DNA of 64,000 bases from Campylorhamphus procurvoides. Lineage: Eukaryota; Chordata; Aves; Passeriformes; Dendrocolaptidae. The stretch spans positions 601,515-665,514 of the forward strand of contig WBMV01000298.1 of assembly GCA_013396655.1 (NCBI GenBank), written 5' to 3'. The notes beneath the pieces are model-generated. The model worked only from the letters and a program-made list of their open reading frames with translations. It made no database searches and was not told the origin of the DNA. Position 1 is the stretch's first letter, and each line of letters begins with the position of its first letter. Below are positions 35,733 to 47,784 of this stretch, in pieces. Position numbers and translations under genes: made by a program.

Positions 35733-36992
35733 GCAGTAACTGCCCTTGCACACAGTAACTGCTTGTCCAGTTGATTTGCTCCTTCCGGCCTTGTAGTTTC
35801 TTTGGAAAAGGAAGTGCTTTTCTATCAATGCTTTGCAAGGTGCTATCTGTTACACAGAGTGACATTTATACCTGTGCCTGGAGCAACACCCTCTCAACTT
35901 TACTGGGCTGAACATGAGCCCTTGCTATTTCTCTTCCCCAGTGACACTTGGGAATGTTTTGCTCTGAGTTGTGGATGTTCACAGCTGTGTGTTCAGAAAT
36001 CTAAAACATTAGTGTTTTGAGAATCGGCTCTGACCTAATTCTTCTGGCACAGTAAAACAACACTGGCAACAAAACTTAGCTGTCTCTGTTCTTAAACCAG
36101 GCCTCGACTAGAGCAGCTACTCCGTGCCTTTTTACATACCTGAGAGCAGAGATCAGTAATTTCAGTAATTAAAATCCCTTTCCTTTGTCAAAGACCTCAA
36201 AAAGGCTTAGTATAACTAAGAATGAGGTGTGGGCCAGACTCTGCTTCTCTTTCCTGTTTTGTTTTGTTTTGATTTTGTTTTTCGGGGGTTTTTTTGGCAT
36301 AAAATTGAGCTGTACTGACACAAAGTTGTGTTGTTATCAATATAATGGTAGTGAGCATTAAGTGGGTAGTTGTTACTTCAGTCCTTGTAACTCATTAGCA
36401 GTAAACTAGGCCTGTAAATTTACTTATCTATGCTGAAATAAACACATTGCAGCAGTTGTGACTGTTTTAGTTAAGACTTAAGTGAAACTTAGAGTTACAG
36501 CTCCCACTTTTATGCCTACTTATAATGTTCTTAATCTTTTACCAACTTAGCTTGGCTGAAACATTGAATTTGCACTCATTGAGAAAAGCATTCATGGTTT
36601 TATCAGTCATGAGTAATGTAGACATTTCTATTTCATACCAATAGCCACACAGTCTTGCCTTCATATTATGTATATATAATGTTTACATATATAACTTGTT
36701 ATTTTAGATGAGTACATATTTACACATACATATACCGACACATGAACTGATAAGGAAAAATATTTCAGCATTAGGCTTTCAAAGAATTATGAAGTTAGAA
36801 CAGAGTGAAAGGTTCACGATGAAATTTAAAACTTTACTGGCTATAAGATTTCATTGCTAACACAAAACTCAGTCCAATACTTTGCTCAGGCCAGGGTCAA
36901 CTTATTTTTAGCAGGAGAGATAGTCTTAAAGTACAACGGAGAGTAAGGTTTGAACTTCCATGCTAAAACTTCACATTGCCGAGTAGCTACTT

Positions 36993-37032
36993 AAAAAAAA
37001 AAAAAAAGGAGAAAAAAAAAAAGAAAAATAAA
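36993..37032. repeat. A-rich low-complexity tract
   Basis: A15 and A9-11 runs separated by GG/G interruptions. No adjoining element was recognised, so it may be simple sequence or an old poly(A) tail. Confidence 0.8.
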
Positions 37033-39255
37033 GGAATGGGGTCTGCATATTGATAACAACTAAACCTTGCTGAACTTAGTCCAAAAACTTAGGATTTGGC
37101 TTGATCTGTGCCTATGGGAAGGATCTATATGTTTGCTTCATCACATGTTTTCTTCCACTGCACAATATCACTACTTTATTCTTCTACTGATATTGCAGGG
37201 GAGAGGTGGGTGTGAAATAAGTCACCCATGAACTATCCAGAAATATTTCTTTAGATAGAGATGTTGGCGTGGTTACATTCTGTGTTCTCCCTCCTTTCCC
37301 ATGTGAGTGCATTCGTGCCAATGAGAAGGTTTTCCGAGAAGGAGGGGTGTTAATGCACACACAGTTGCTCCAAGTTCTTGAATAATCATCTTGGAAACAG
37401 TTCTGCAACTTCAGGAGTCCTCTCCTCAAGCAGGAGGCAGGAATGCTTCCTATTTTAGTCAGCTGCAGAGCCCAAGGTGTCAATGAAGAGAAAAAAGATC
37501 TTGCAATAGTAGTCACAGCACACAGTTAACATGAGCAAATCTCAAAACCAACGTTCATTTACATTATCATTTGCTGAAGGAATCAATTCTGAATAAAAAA
37601 TTAATTTCTAAACTGTATTTGAAACTATATACTTTCTAGATATCCGGAAACATAAAGTAGAGATGAACAAAGTAGATCTTAGAAAGATGAAAAACAGAAA
37701 GAGGAAAAGCAGGTGTTTTTTTCCCCCTGTTAATTGCTTAACACTCTTCACTAAATAATTTATAGTTATAAAGAAAGATACCTTGAGCTAATAAAACACC
37801 ATAAAAGTTGCTGACTTTGCTGATAGATTTTATATGTAAGATTCTAAGCTGAGCAGGGAGAATGAGTCAGTATTTCTGTCATGCAATAAGGTTTCCAAAC
37901 ATTCATCATGAGGAATTAAGTTCTTGCATCTCTGCAGCTACAACACAAGCTGTGACATTTTCCTCAAAGCATTTTGGAAAAATATATAGACTCATTGAAA
38001 CTTTACACTTGCCATCAGTTCCCTCCCTTGCATGTTGGGAAAAACAACACTTTGTGAGCAGAGACATTTTTAAAATCCTTCCATGGAAAGACCATTGCGC
38101 CCAATAGTGTGCTAATATTTTCTTAATCTAAGCAGATGTTTAAACAAAGTTGCAGGACTGCAGCATCCAAGGCAGAATCAGGGTAAGTTACCAGAAGGAA
38201 TTATTTGTCCATGAAAATGAAGCACAGGTTTGGAGGTGACAGACTACCCCTGAGGAGAAACAAGGAACCCCTGAGGAAGTTCTTTTCTTTGGCACTTGGC
38301 TTTAGTGAGCTAGAAGCCCTCCTGGGCCTTCTGCAATTTTTTCATTGGGTGGGAAACACAGTTAACATTTAGGAAAAGTGACTTTTGACTGCCAAAACTG
38401 CAGTGCCTGACAGTTTTGCATCCAAGCAGAACTGATGAAAATCCAAATATTTGTGGATTTTGCTTCAGATGCAAATATTTCATATAGCTTCAATCCCAAA
38501 TTAAAGTCCCAATGGAATTTTGATTAAAAATCCTGATATTCATACCTCAGTGTTTCCCTCATCTCAAATAATATCAAGCTCAATATTTCTCAATAACTTT
38601 CTGAGTCTATATGCATGTCAAAAATATTTCAGCCTAGTACATGTTTATAACATGGTACGTGTGTTTTCGAAGCTGACTTCAGTGAGGATTTTTATGCAGG
38701 GTGTGTGTATGTCCAAAATAGAAAGCAGAAAATATTATTTGCCAGGAGGTATCATTCAAACAACCAAACCGCACACTTCTTGGCCTTGGGTCAATCGTGC
38801 TATCAATTGCCTTACACTAAACCAAACTCCTGAGCAGAAAACCTCACAGCTTAAAACAACAATCAAGCTTGTGATGATGTTTGGATTAGCAGAAAGGATA
38901 TTGCTAAGGCTGAGTAAGTATCACTGTCTTCTGTCAGCTAAGTAGACACAGAAGAATGGACAGAGCTGATTACTGGAAGGACAACAATGTGTGATCTCAA
39001 TTAAAAAAAAAAATCTCAGATTTTGTTCAACATATTCAGTGTTTAGAGATACAAACTTCCATAATAGTTCTTTGAACCATACAGATCAGGAAGGTTCAGC
39101 TCTTTTGTCCTTCTTGAAAATCTAGAAAGCTTTCAGCAAGATATCCTCACCAATGTCTGCTAGAGAAACTAGGCTGCCATGGGATGAGAACCAAAACTCT
39201 GACATGACTCTATCTGATTCAAAGATAGGAAAGAAAAGGTTAGGAATGAAAGGTG

Positions 39256-39850
39256 GAGGGAAGTCAAGAGTGAAATCCTGCAGGATCTGTGTTCTGGCCT
39301 GTGCTGTTCAACATGTTCGTAAGTGATATGAAAAAAGGAGTGAATAATGAGGTGACAAGGTACACTGATGATAGTAAGTTATTTAGGGTGGTAAGGACAA
39401 GGGCCTCTTCACAGTCGAAGAAGGACCTGACAAGATAAAGTAACTGAGTAAACAGAAGATATTTGATGTGAGTAAAAATGTAAAATAATGCATAAAAACA
39501 AAAGCAATTCTACTTTCACCTATTCAGTGGTGGGCTTCAAGGTCTGTTCCCACTGTCTTTCACAAATGAGATCTTTGTGTTACAATACACACTTCCATGG
39601 GAACACCATCTCAGTGTGCAGAAGCAGTGAAGGAGATAAATCTGATGTTAGGAACTGGTAGAAAACAAAGGACAAAAAGCACTTCTGATTATGCATAGAG
39701 CCTGTGGTGGTGGTGGTGTCTGGAGCAGTGTACGCTGTTCTGGCCTCTCTACCTCCACAAGGATGTAACAGAGCTTGAAAAAGGTCTAGTGAGGAAGTGC
39801 TCTCAAAGTAGGGCATAGCTTCTGTAAGGAGTGAAAGGGTGTAAGGGTTG
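39256..39850 (+). mobile_element. Old CR1-type LINE fragment with reverse transcriptase remnant
   Basis: The frame at 39274-39438 reads GSVFWPVLFNMFVSDM and then YTDDSKLFRVV, clear counterparts of the CR1-family reverse transcriptase pattern QGSVLGPLLFN.F..D and the catalytic YADD box (here YTDD, starting at 39361). Downstream, in shifting frames, are remnants of the later ORF2 part (ALLIMHRACGGGGVW, then SLKKV near 39770). Many stops and frameshifts show it is ancient and inactive. The ends are estimated. Confidence 0.8.
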
Positions 39851-42800
39851 AAAAACCTAAACAAAAAATGGAAATAAATAAAACGTTATTGAAGATACCC
39901 AAAGAAACATAAAAAGCAGTTCCAGACTAGAATACACCATAAACTACAAGTAACTGGTGACTGAGGTTGCATTTTGAGTGAATAGTACTGCAGACCTGCC
40001 CTGTTCTTGCTGCCTTCCCTAGGCATTTGCTACTGACATTCTTGGAGACAGGACCTCTGGTGTGGCTCAGCCAAACTACACTTAGATTCTTGTATGTGAC
40101 TCAAGATCTGTGTTAGCTTGTTTACACTTCAGTGGACAAATGAACCCTTAACTAGGAAAAGTAAAAATGCTCCCCACCTCCCCAAACCAATAAAACTCCA
40201 AGTGTTTGTAGTAAATTCTTGTATAACTTTATATGAATAGCCATGTACAGTCAGAAAGTAGTTTGATGGTTACAAATGTTTCCTTCGCCATTTCAATTTC
40301 ACATGGAAAAGTTATTAGTGTGAATCCTTCCTTCCATGCTCAATAAACTTACCTTTGTATTTCTCTTCTGCATCAAATCACTACAGTGATTTTAATCCTG
40401 CCATTGGAAAAGTCATGGAAATACATCCATGGACCACTGTAAAAACTTTTGTTTCTTTCCATTTGGTGCTTTTTGCTAAAATAGAATCATCTTATATGTC
40501 AAACTTTTGAGATATACTGTTTAGTCACATTGTAGAAAGCTACATTAAGGCTTAGTCAGGCAATATTCCATATCCAATCTTTCCACAAGCCTCTCCCCAT
40601 ATGAAAAGAACTTGACCTGGCAATCACAGAGTACACAGAAATGATCATTAAGTCAGTCCTGGAGAGTGTACAACCAACAGGAATAGCAGCACTGCCATCA
40701 ATCCTGACAAAAATAAGAAATTCAGAGTCGTTGAAATGACAGACATGAATACTCTTCTTACAGAAGAGATAACAATGCTACCAACCAGAAAGAAGAGCAG
40801 CAAGAGCAACTGTTGCTAAACACAAGGGGATTTTTGACAGGCTGTGATGATAAGGAGTTCTCAGCTGGCAGGCAGACAAAATGCATCCCTGCAGAACATC
40901 TTTAAGTCAGGGTATGCCTGTTGGCCAAAGTGCCTGCAAAGCAATAGTGTGATGCGAAACAGGAGTGAAAGATAGAACTCATGTGGCAGAAACCATCCTT
41001 AGGGATGGAAATCTAAAAAGTAACACAGCCTTGTGCCACTGTGGTGCCTGTACTTGAGCTTTTTTCCTAATCAAAGTTGCCTGCTGCTGCAAAATCTGTT
41101 TCCAACATTCTTAACTGTGCTGTCAATTGTAGGAAAACTCAGAAGTTTTAGGAAATTGTGGTTTATGAAGCTCTACTCCACTAGTTATAATTTCGCTGTC
41201 ATCAATGGAACACATTTGTCTTTACTATTTTATCAGCTGCAAAGGCTTTTTGTTGTAGCAAAAAAGCAACTATTTTCTTTGGGTTGTTTGGAGAAAAATA
41301 TGTTATTTTGATTTTTCATTCTATCTTAAAAATGAGAAAGTAGTTTGAAGGTCTTAGTATCTTTCAATGTAAGAAAGACGGAGAGAGAGAAAAGAAAGAC
41401 TCTGCCACCAGTAACTGCTTCCTCTCCGTTCTAACAATAATTGTTTAAGATTTAGAAAAAAAACCCCAAAACCACAGATTTCCCTACAGCTCTGCCTCTC
41501 TAGCTTGTCAGAAAGAATTTACAGGGTCACTAAATTATGATTTACAGGGAACACATATCTGGTAAGAAAAAGACACAAATATACAGCATCCTTCAATGAT
41601 TGGAAGCTCAAGAAAAACAATCTGGAAGACAGAAACCTAATTGACCATTGAAATCACTGATGTGATAAAGGTTTTCTTCCAGGAAATTCTAATCAAAGGC
41701 TGGATATTTAGATAGAGCACAAATTTGATTCAATGCCAGCTTTTGAGCCTCAAGCAAGAATTCAGTCAGGAAAGTCCTGTATCGCTGAGGGCCTGAAGAG
41801 CACTGTGTCCCTTGAATAGGTAAAGAAAAGTAGGATCTCTAAGGAGGATCACATTTACGTCTGAGAATTGCCACCCAGACTGGCAGAATTAGCTATTAAA
41901 TGGACTTTTTGGGAAGAGATCACTTTGAGTCGGTGCTCAGAGGTCTCACACAGTGTGAGCAGCAATCTGAAGCTCATGATTTCAAAAGCCCTTGGTGGTA
42001 GCTTGAGTACTTAGGCTCAGGCCAGAGGTCCGGTTCCAAATATGGAACTCCATCTTCTTGCAAAGTCTTTTCCGTTTCAGAGAACAGCTCATCCTGTCAG
42101 TACCTGATCTCCTCTTTTTCAGACACCACAAGAGCAACCTTCTGTGCACAGCCAGACACCAGCTTAATCAAATTGAAATGAAGAACTTCCTGAACTCATA
42201 GGAAATGGGAGCTCTGATAGTCCTTCCTGCAGAAGACAGGATCTCCAAAAGACAATCAAGGGGATGAGATGGGATTTGTAACAAGCCTAAGCCTGTTCTT
42301 GAGGGCTTCCGCTTTTGCTACCAACAGCATGTCCTGAAGTGCATTCCTACATTCCAGCTGTTGATGCTTTTAGTCAGTTCGTAGCCTAGCAGAGAAATGA
42401 CAATGTCTTGTCTGAAGGGATGCATTTGGTGAGATACCAGTGGGATTCTATATTACTTTCTATTTTATTTTTTCCTGATAGTCTCTGGTTTTCTATTTCC
42501 ATGAACCTACTTTGGCTTCTGAAAGGGCTCACAGCATAACCAGGGAATAACTCGTAATAGATTTTAAATTATAATAATTTCAAAGTTTGTATTTCAATAT
42601 CAAATGGGATACCATAGTGACTTTTATATAGTCCTAAATTCTGTCTCTTTGGTGTGGCAAATTTACTGAGGTGTGATGGGCAGAATACTTGACTAGAATA
42701 AACTGCCACAACTGGTTTCAGATATCTCTTCTCCTTGCCGCTCTTAAAGAAGTCTTGAAGATAGGGAAATTATGAATATATTGCAAAATTCTTGCTTTGG

Positions 42801-43402
42801 AAAGCAAAACATTTAAAGCAAATTTATCTGAACAGGTCACTTGGAGATGCCACGGAGATTTTCTGATGTGAGCTCCTTGGATTCCCAGATATTAACTCTT
42901 TTTACTTCCTCATTTAATCTCCATAACTCTTAGAAGTTTATTCTTTCACTTACCATCCAAAAAATAATAATAAAAAATAAGCTGTTCAGAAGAAGATTAT
43001 GACACAGGCTTCCTGTTATCACAGCTATGTGCTAGCTTCAGCAGGGCTGCAGGCTGTTGCACTTAAAGCATGCTGACATTTGCTGGTGCCTCTGTGAACA
43101 ACTGTGGCATGATTTGTGATCTGCTCTTTGGGCAGGTGAATGGCAGGAAAATGCAGGCAGTGCACTTAGCTGGTGGGCACCTGTCCTTGCAATCCAAATC
43201 GCTGGCTAATATGAGAGACAGTGTATTGCCATTTCTGCTCTCTTGGCTGCTGCTACCACCACCCTCTCAGTTTCTTATTTTTAGCTGGGACTGAGAGGAA
43301 AGTGGCAAAGCAAGTTACCAAGCAGATTCATGAATAGTTTGCTATCAGACAGTTTCTTCGAGTTTGTCATGCTCAAAATCACTTGTGGATGAAGGGAAGG
43401 GA
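39851..43402. other. Intergenic sequence, no gene seen
   Basis: About 3.5 kb of AT-rich unique sequence up to the assembly gap. No repeats above microsatellite size, RNA genes or domain-bearing open frames were recognised. Confidence 0.65.
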
Positions 43403-43529
43403 NNNNNNNNNNNNNNNNNNNNNNNNNNNNNNNNNNNNNNNNNNNNNNNNNNNNNNNNNNNNNNNNNNNNNNNNNNNNNNNNNNNNNNNNNNNNNNNNNN
43501 NNNNNNNNNNNNNNNNNNNNNNNNNNNNN
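43403..43529. other. Assembly gap (127 N)
   Basis: A run of 127 N. The left flank ends GAAGGGAAGGGGA and the right flank starts GAAGAATATGAGAGG, so a purine-rich simple repeat may lie in the gap. Confidence 0.99.
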
Positions 43530-46500
43530 GAAGAATATGAGAGGCAATGCCACTAGGTTCTGATTCTCTGTACTGTTACACTAATGGATAAGCAAAATGC
43601 ATTTACATTTCATTTGCATTCCGTTTACATGACTGGAGAATGTAGTCATTTGTTTCCAGCAGGTTATTCTGCATGTAATTGCCATCCATTTACAGAACTT
43701 TTCATGCGTGGAAATCAAAAACCAAAACCAAAGAAAGAGGAGAAACAGAAAAAGATATGGACATGTGCCCCGCCCAGCTTCTTTGCTTGTGCTTTCTTTA
43801 GCACTCATCAAAACGAAGAGGAGACTTTGAGTCGTGTTCCGCAAATCTGCAAAGTGTCGAATTCACTGAATCTGCATCAAGTTTTGGGACTGTGTGTGCC
43901 ATCAGATGACTGAAGCTGACAAACATTGGCTCAGCTTCAGAGTCTCAAAGCATGATATACAGAACTATGCCTAGTCATATTAGGAATGAGTTTCTAAGGA
44001 CAAACTGAAACTGCACAACAGCAGAACTCTTGCTGGGAAGGGAGTCACTATTTCCTCCTTGCTGTTGTGGTGTGAGCCCTGAAATGGCTGGAGTCCCTGG
44101 GAGTAGGAAGCTTGCTATTGACATCTATTGATGAAGAGGAGAAAAGCAGCTCAGTCTGGCCTGAAACCACCACATATCAGAGGACGGATCGGGCTCAGAG
44201 CCCTTTATGAGCATCTGCTGGTGGACAAAGAGAAACAATTAAACCAGCCTAAGCTTACTTTCATAGCTCGCCTTTTTTTTTTTTTTTTTGTGTCCCCATT
44301 TGCTAAAAGAGCTTCCGGTTAGGGATGTGTTCTGAGAATCAGTTTTACTTCATATGAATTAATTCAAAGGTCAGATCATAAAAATCTGCAATTTACAGTT
44401 AGCTATGTGAATATACCAACTGATTTGTCCTGTATGCCAATCAGGACAAAAAAACAAATCAGTTTTTATCACCTTTAGGTCACCAGCTCTTATCCTAAAA
44501 TATTATACAATACAGTAGCACTACTGTGCCTTTTTCTACCAGAAATTCAAATCCTTTAATAACCACCATTGTGATTCCTCAACACTTACAGTTTTGCCAT
44601 AGCACGGTTATGTATATACATAAATCCCAGCTTTCATTGTGTGTCCACACTGCATGACCAGAGAATCATTTTCATATGTAATTATTTGCTATAGTTCCCT
44701 CATTACTGTCTAAACATGGTTTGAGTTCATTTGCCAATTTTTCAGCTTTTCAAGAAGAAATACAGGCAGGAACTGCCATCAGGTTCCCATTTCTAGTGTT
44801 TCAGTTTGCCTTATGTCATAAAACCCTTTGATACATATAAATATGTTTTCATATGCATGCAAAGAATTGTTTCCAAAGAACAGCATGGTCCCATGGACAA
44901 GGAAAACTGCCTGAACATGCTTCCAAACACGGTCCCGACACAGTCCTGATGAGTTTGTCTGCAGCTCTTCAAAAAGTTAGAGTTCACTCTTCCGAAAAGT
45001 TTGCTTTTCTGAAAATTTCTCTCCTCTGAAAATTAGCCCTGACTTCCTTGAAAAGAACAACAGACTCCAACAACAACAGCAAAACCAAGCTTGAATGTAT
45101 TAAATCGTTAAACAATATGGGCTTTCTTGTGCATCAGCAGGGAGCTAAGCTTTCCCCAACAACACTGTGATGGATGTCGGTGCATTTGTGTAAGCTCAGC
45201 TGGCAGGTCCAGAACCTTTAAAGGAGTGTCATACATTTTTCCCAGTTTTTACTAGACTTGGAAAAGCTGGAAGGGAGAAAGTGAGTTTCTCAAACCATAT
45301 AAAGGAAGACTTTGGGTTTTACCCTTTAACTGGACAGATCCTGAGGTAGCAGGGCAGTACACTGTCACCTAAACTCAGGAACAGTACAGATAGAAGACAA
45401 GATAAGAGATGCAGGGGAAGATGTGCAATTAGCAAATCCATAGGGCAACCAGCAGCCCAGGTTGTTCCCTGACACCTCCTCCTGATTGTTTTTTTTTTTC
45501 TCTTCTGTATCTAATGAAGTTTTCTAGTGCTAGATAAAAAGGAGAAATACCAACAGCTCAAAAGCAGCCTTCTCTTTAAACTCCTACAGCAGAGTCTTTT
45601 CTTTTGAGAAGACTCTTAGATCTACACCAATCCTAACATGAAGAAAATGGTAAGTTCCACTCACCATATTCATCCCAGGTTTTTTCCACATTTCAGTCTT
45701 CCACCACACAGAGAGCCATGTGGTTGCTCTAGTCAGCAAAGCAAACCGCATGAATGAATTAGTATGCTAAAAGCACTAAATAATTGAATCACATCACCTC
45801 TTCTGTACTGACAAAATAGGAACATTCAAATACAAAATTGATTGGTTCTGTATGAGTCAAAATAAAAATTTGCTAAACACAAGCATCACTTTGCCTTATT
45901 GTGAAACCTTCAGACCTCCTTAAAATTGTGAGGAACTGTCCCCTCTTGGAGGCAGACATATTCCTTGATAGGTACTACGAAGAGTGCTGCACTGTGATAT
46001 AGACAGAAGTTAATGAACTCCTTACCTCCTCCTGATCCACTCTGTGAACACCATCTGTTTTATGTATAGACAGAAATATATGTTTCTGTCTATATGGTGT
46101 TATAACTAGACATTGAAATAGGACAAAAGCACTTGGGCCACCTATGCTCTTGGATGCAGCACTGAAATTCAAATGTCCTGTGTTTAATCCATTAGCAGAA
46201 GAAGATAACTGGCTTTTTATTAAAACTTGGCAACCTGTTCCATATTAATATAAACACTGAAAAGAAGAGTATAAATTCTTAGTGAGCTGTGCTCCAAGTG
46301 TACATTTGATTAAAATGATGCCTCTGCAGAGAGGTAGACTGTATTTATATATTTTGGATGGAACACTTATATTTTTTGGCAGGCCCACACACAGAATTTG
46401 CATGTTAATGTGCTAGTATGGATATGGTCTTTTTCAGTAGCACACATCAGAACTCATATTGTTTCCTTTGAGTCCGTACCACAACATCACTGGCTGTAGG

Positions 46501-47661
46501 AGGTAGATGAGACTTGTAAGAGAACCTAGCAACACTGTTGAGCTTCACAACTTCAAAAATTCATTAACCACCAGCCTGTGCAAAATTTCATAACATCTGA
46601 AACATTTAACACCCATGCCCATGAGGATGAAAACTTAGGAAAGCGTAAGCAAAAATGACTCAGACATGTCTATCAGGTAAATTTATAGATTGTTAATTCA
46701 CAATGCATTGCTTTGTCACTCATGCTACCGGTCAAGTGAAAAACCCCACACTTGGAGACTGACAGAATTCATCCATTGGCATATTAATGAGGTATCAGTT
46801 TTTTAGTCCTATTAATCCTTGTCCTTAAAAATGTGAAATTTTATACTTTGAGCTCATTTGTTGTTTCTGAAGACAAGAGGTCTCCAGAAATTTGAAAACC
46901 CATGGTATAGTATATTATAGCTTTCTCCAGAATCTACTGAAAGATACTAAGCATAGTCTGGTTTAATTTTCTTTTTTAATTTGCTCAGATTTTCAGTAAT
47001 AATAATAATAGTAACAACAAAAACACTTCTAGCTACCCACAGATCATTTCCATGTAGTCTTGGCCAAAAGAAATTTTCTTATTGTGCTCTTTAAAAAAGT
47101 AGTACTTAAAACCCTCAAAATGTTCACATGTGTTTCAGACTAGAAATGGCTAGCCTTAAACACAGTACAGTAAGATTTACTTTGTGGATAAGATTTGCCT
47201 GTCAAGAGAGATCTGAAGAGAAGTTAGTTAGGCATATAGTCAGAATTAAGGTATGAGAACGGCTACATCATACAGTCACCTCTAAAACTTTCTGCTTTGG
47301 ACAGTTTCATGCCTATGAAACTTGACTGATACTCAAGAGCACTGGCAGGAGCAGGATCTTCATTGTGTGGTTATGGGTACCCAACTTGAGTGTTGCACAG
47401 CAAGACTCACAGCAAGGGTCAGCACTGGGCATTTCTTAACAGGCATGTTAGTCTCTTCCACTCCAAGAAAAGCATTTGAAAGGCATAGTCTAGAAGGAAG
47501 AGTTTGTTAAAGAAAAGCAGTAAAACTTTCTGAAAGTAGGACAAGAGAAAAAGGAATCCCTAAATACATTTGAGGGATAAAAAAAATGAAAGTTTTTCTT
47601 GCTATATGTGCATGCACTTTCCAATTAATTCAGTCAGTCCTGAAAGGGTCCTATTCTATTT
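43530..47661. other. Intergenic sequence, no gene seen
   Basis: Unique AT-rich sequence with T17 at 44273-44289 and a short AAT repeat near 46998-47010. Open frames are short and featureless. Confidence 0.65.
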
Positions 47662-47784
47662 GATTGGATGGGACTCTGAGCAACCTGATCTAGTTGAAGA
47701 TGTTCCTGCTCATCGGAGGGGAGTTGCACTAGATGACCTTTAAAGGTCCCTTCAGACTCAAACCCTTCTATGATTCTATAGTTC
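47662..47784 (+). mobile_element. CR1 LINE 3' terminal fragment
   Basis: It reads GAGCAACCTGATCTAGTTGA, then CTAGATGACCTTTAAAGGTC and CCCTTCTATGATTCTATAG. This is the order of the CR1 3' UTR and its ATTCTATG tail. The copy is about 120 bp long and severely 5'-truncated. Confidence 0.92.

Larger units (their letters stand above)
32885..39255. other. Intergenic sequence between CR1 copies, no gene seen
   Basis: Unique AT-rich sequence. Contents: a GATA/homeodomain/NKX2-type motif cluster at 33484-33518 inside a repeat-free stretch (about 33340-33960), an (AT)10(AC)8 microsatellite at 35697-35732, and an A-rich tract at 36993-37032. No open frame with family signatures was found. Confidence 0.7.

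Noticed and set aside
38520..38945. 141-codon plus-strand open frame
   Set aside because: No domain, no coding-like composition, AT-rich intergenic context.
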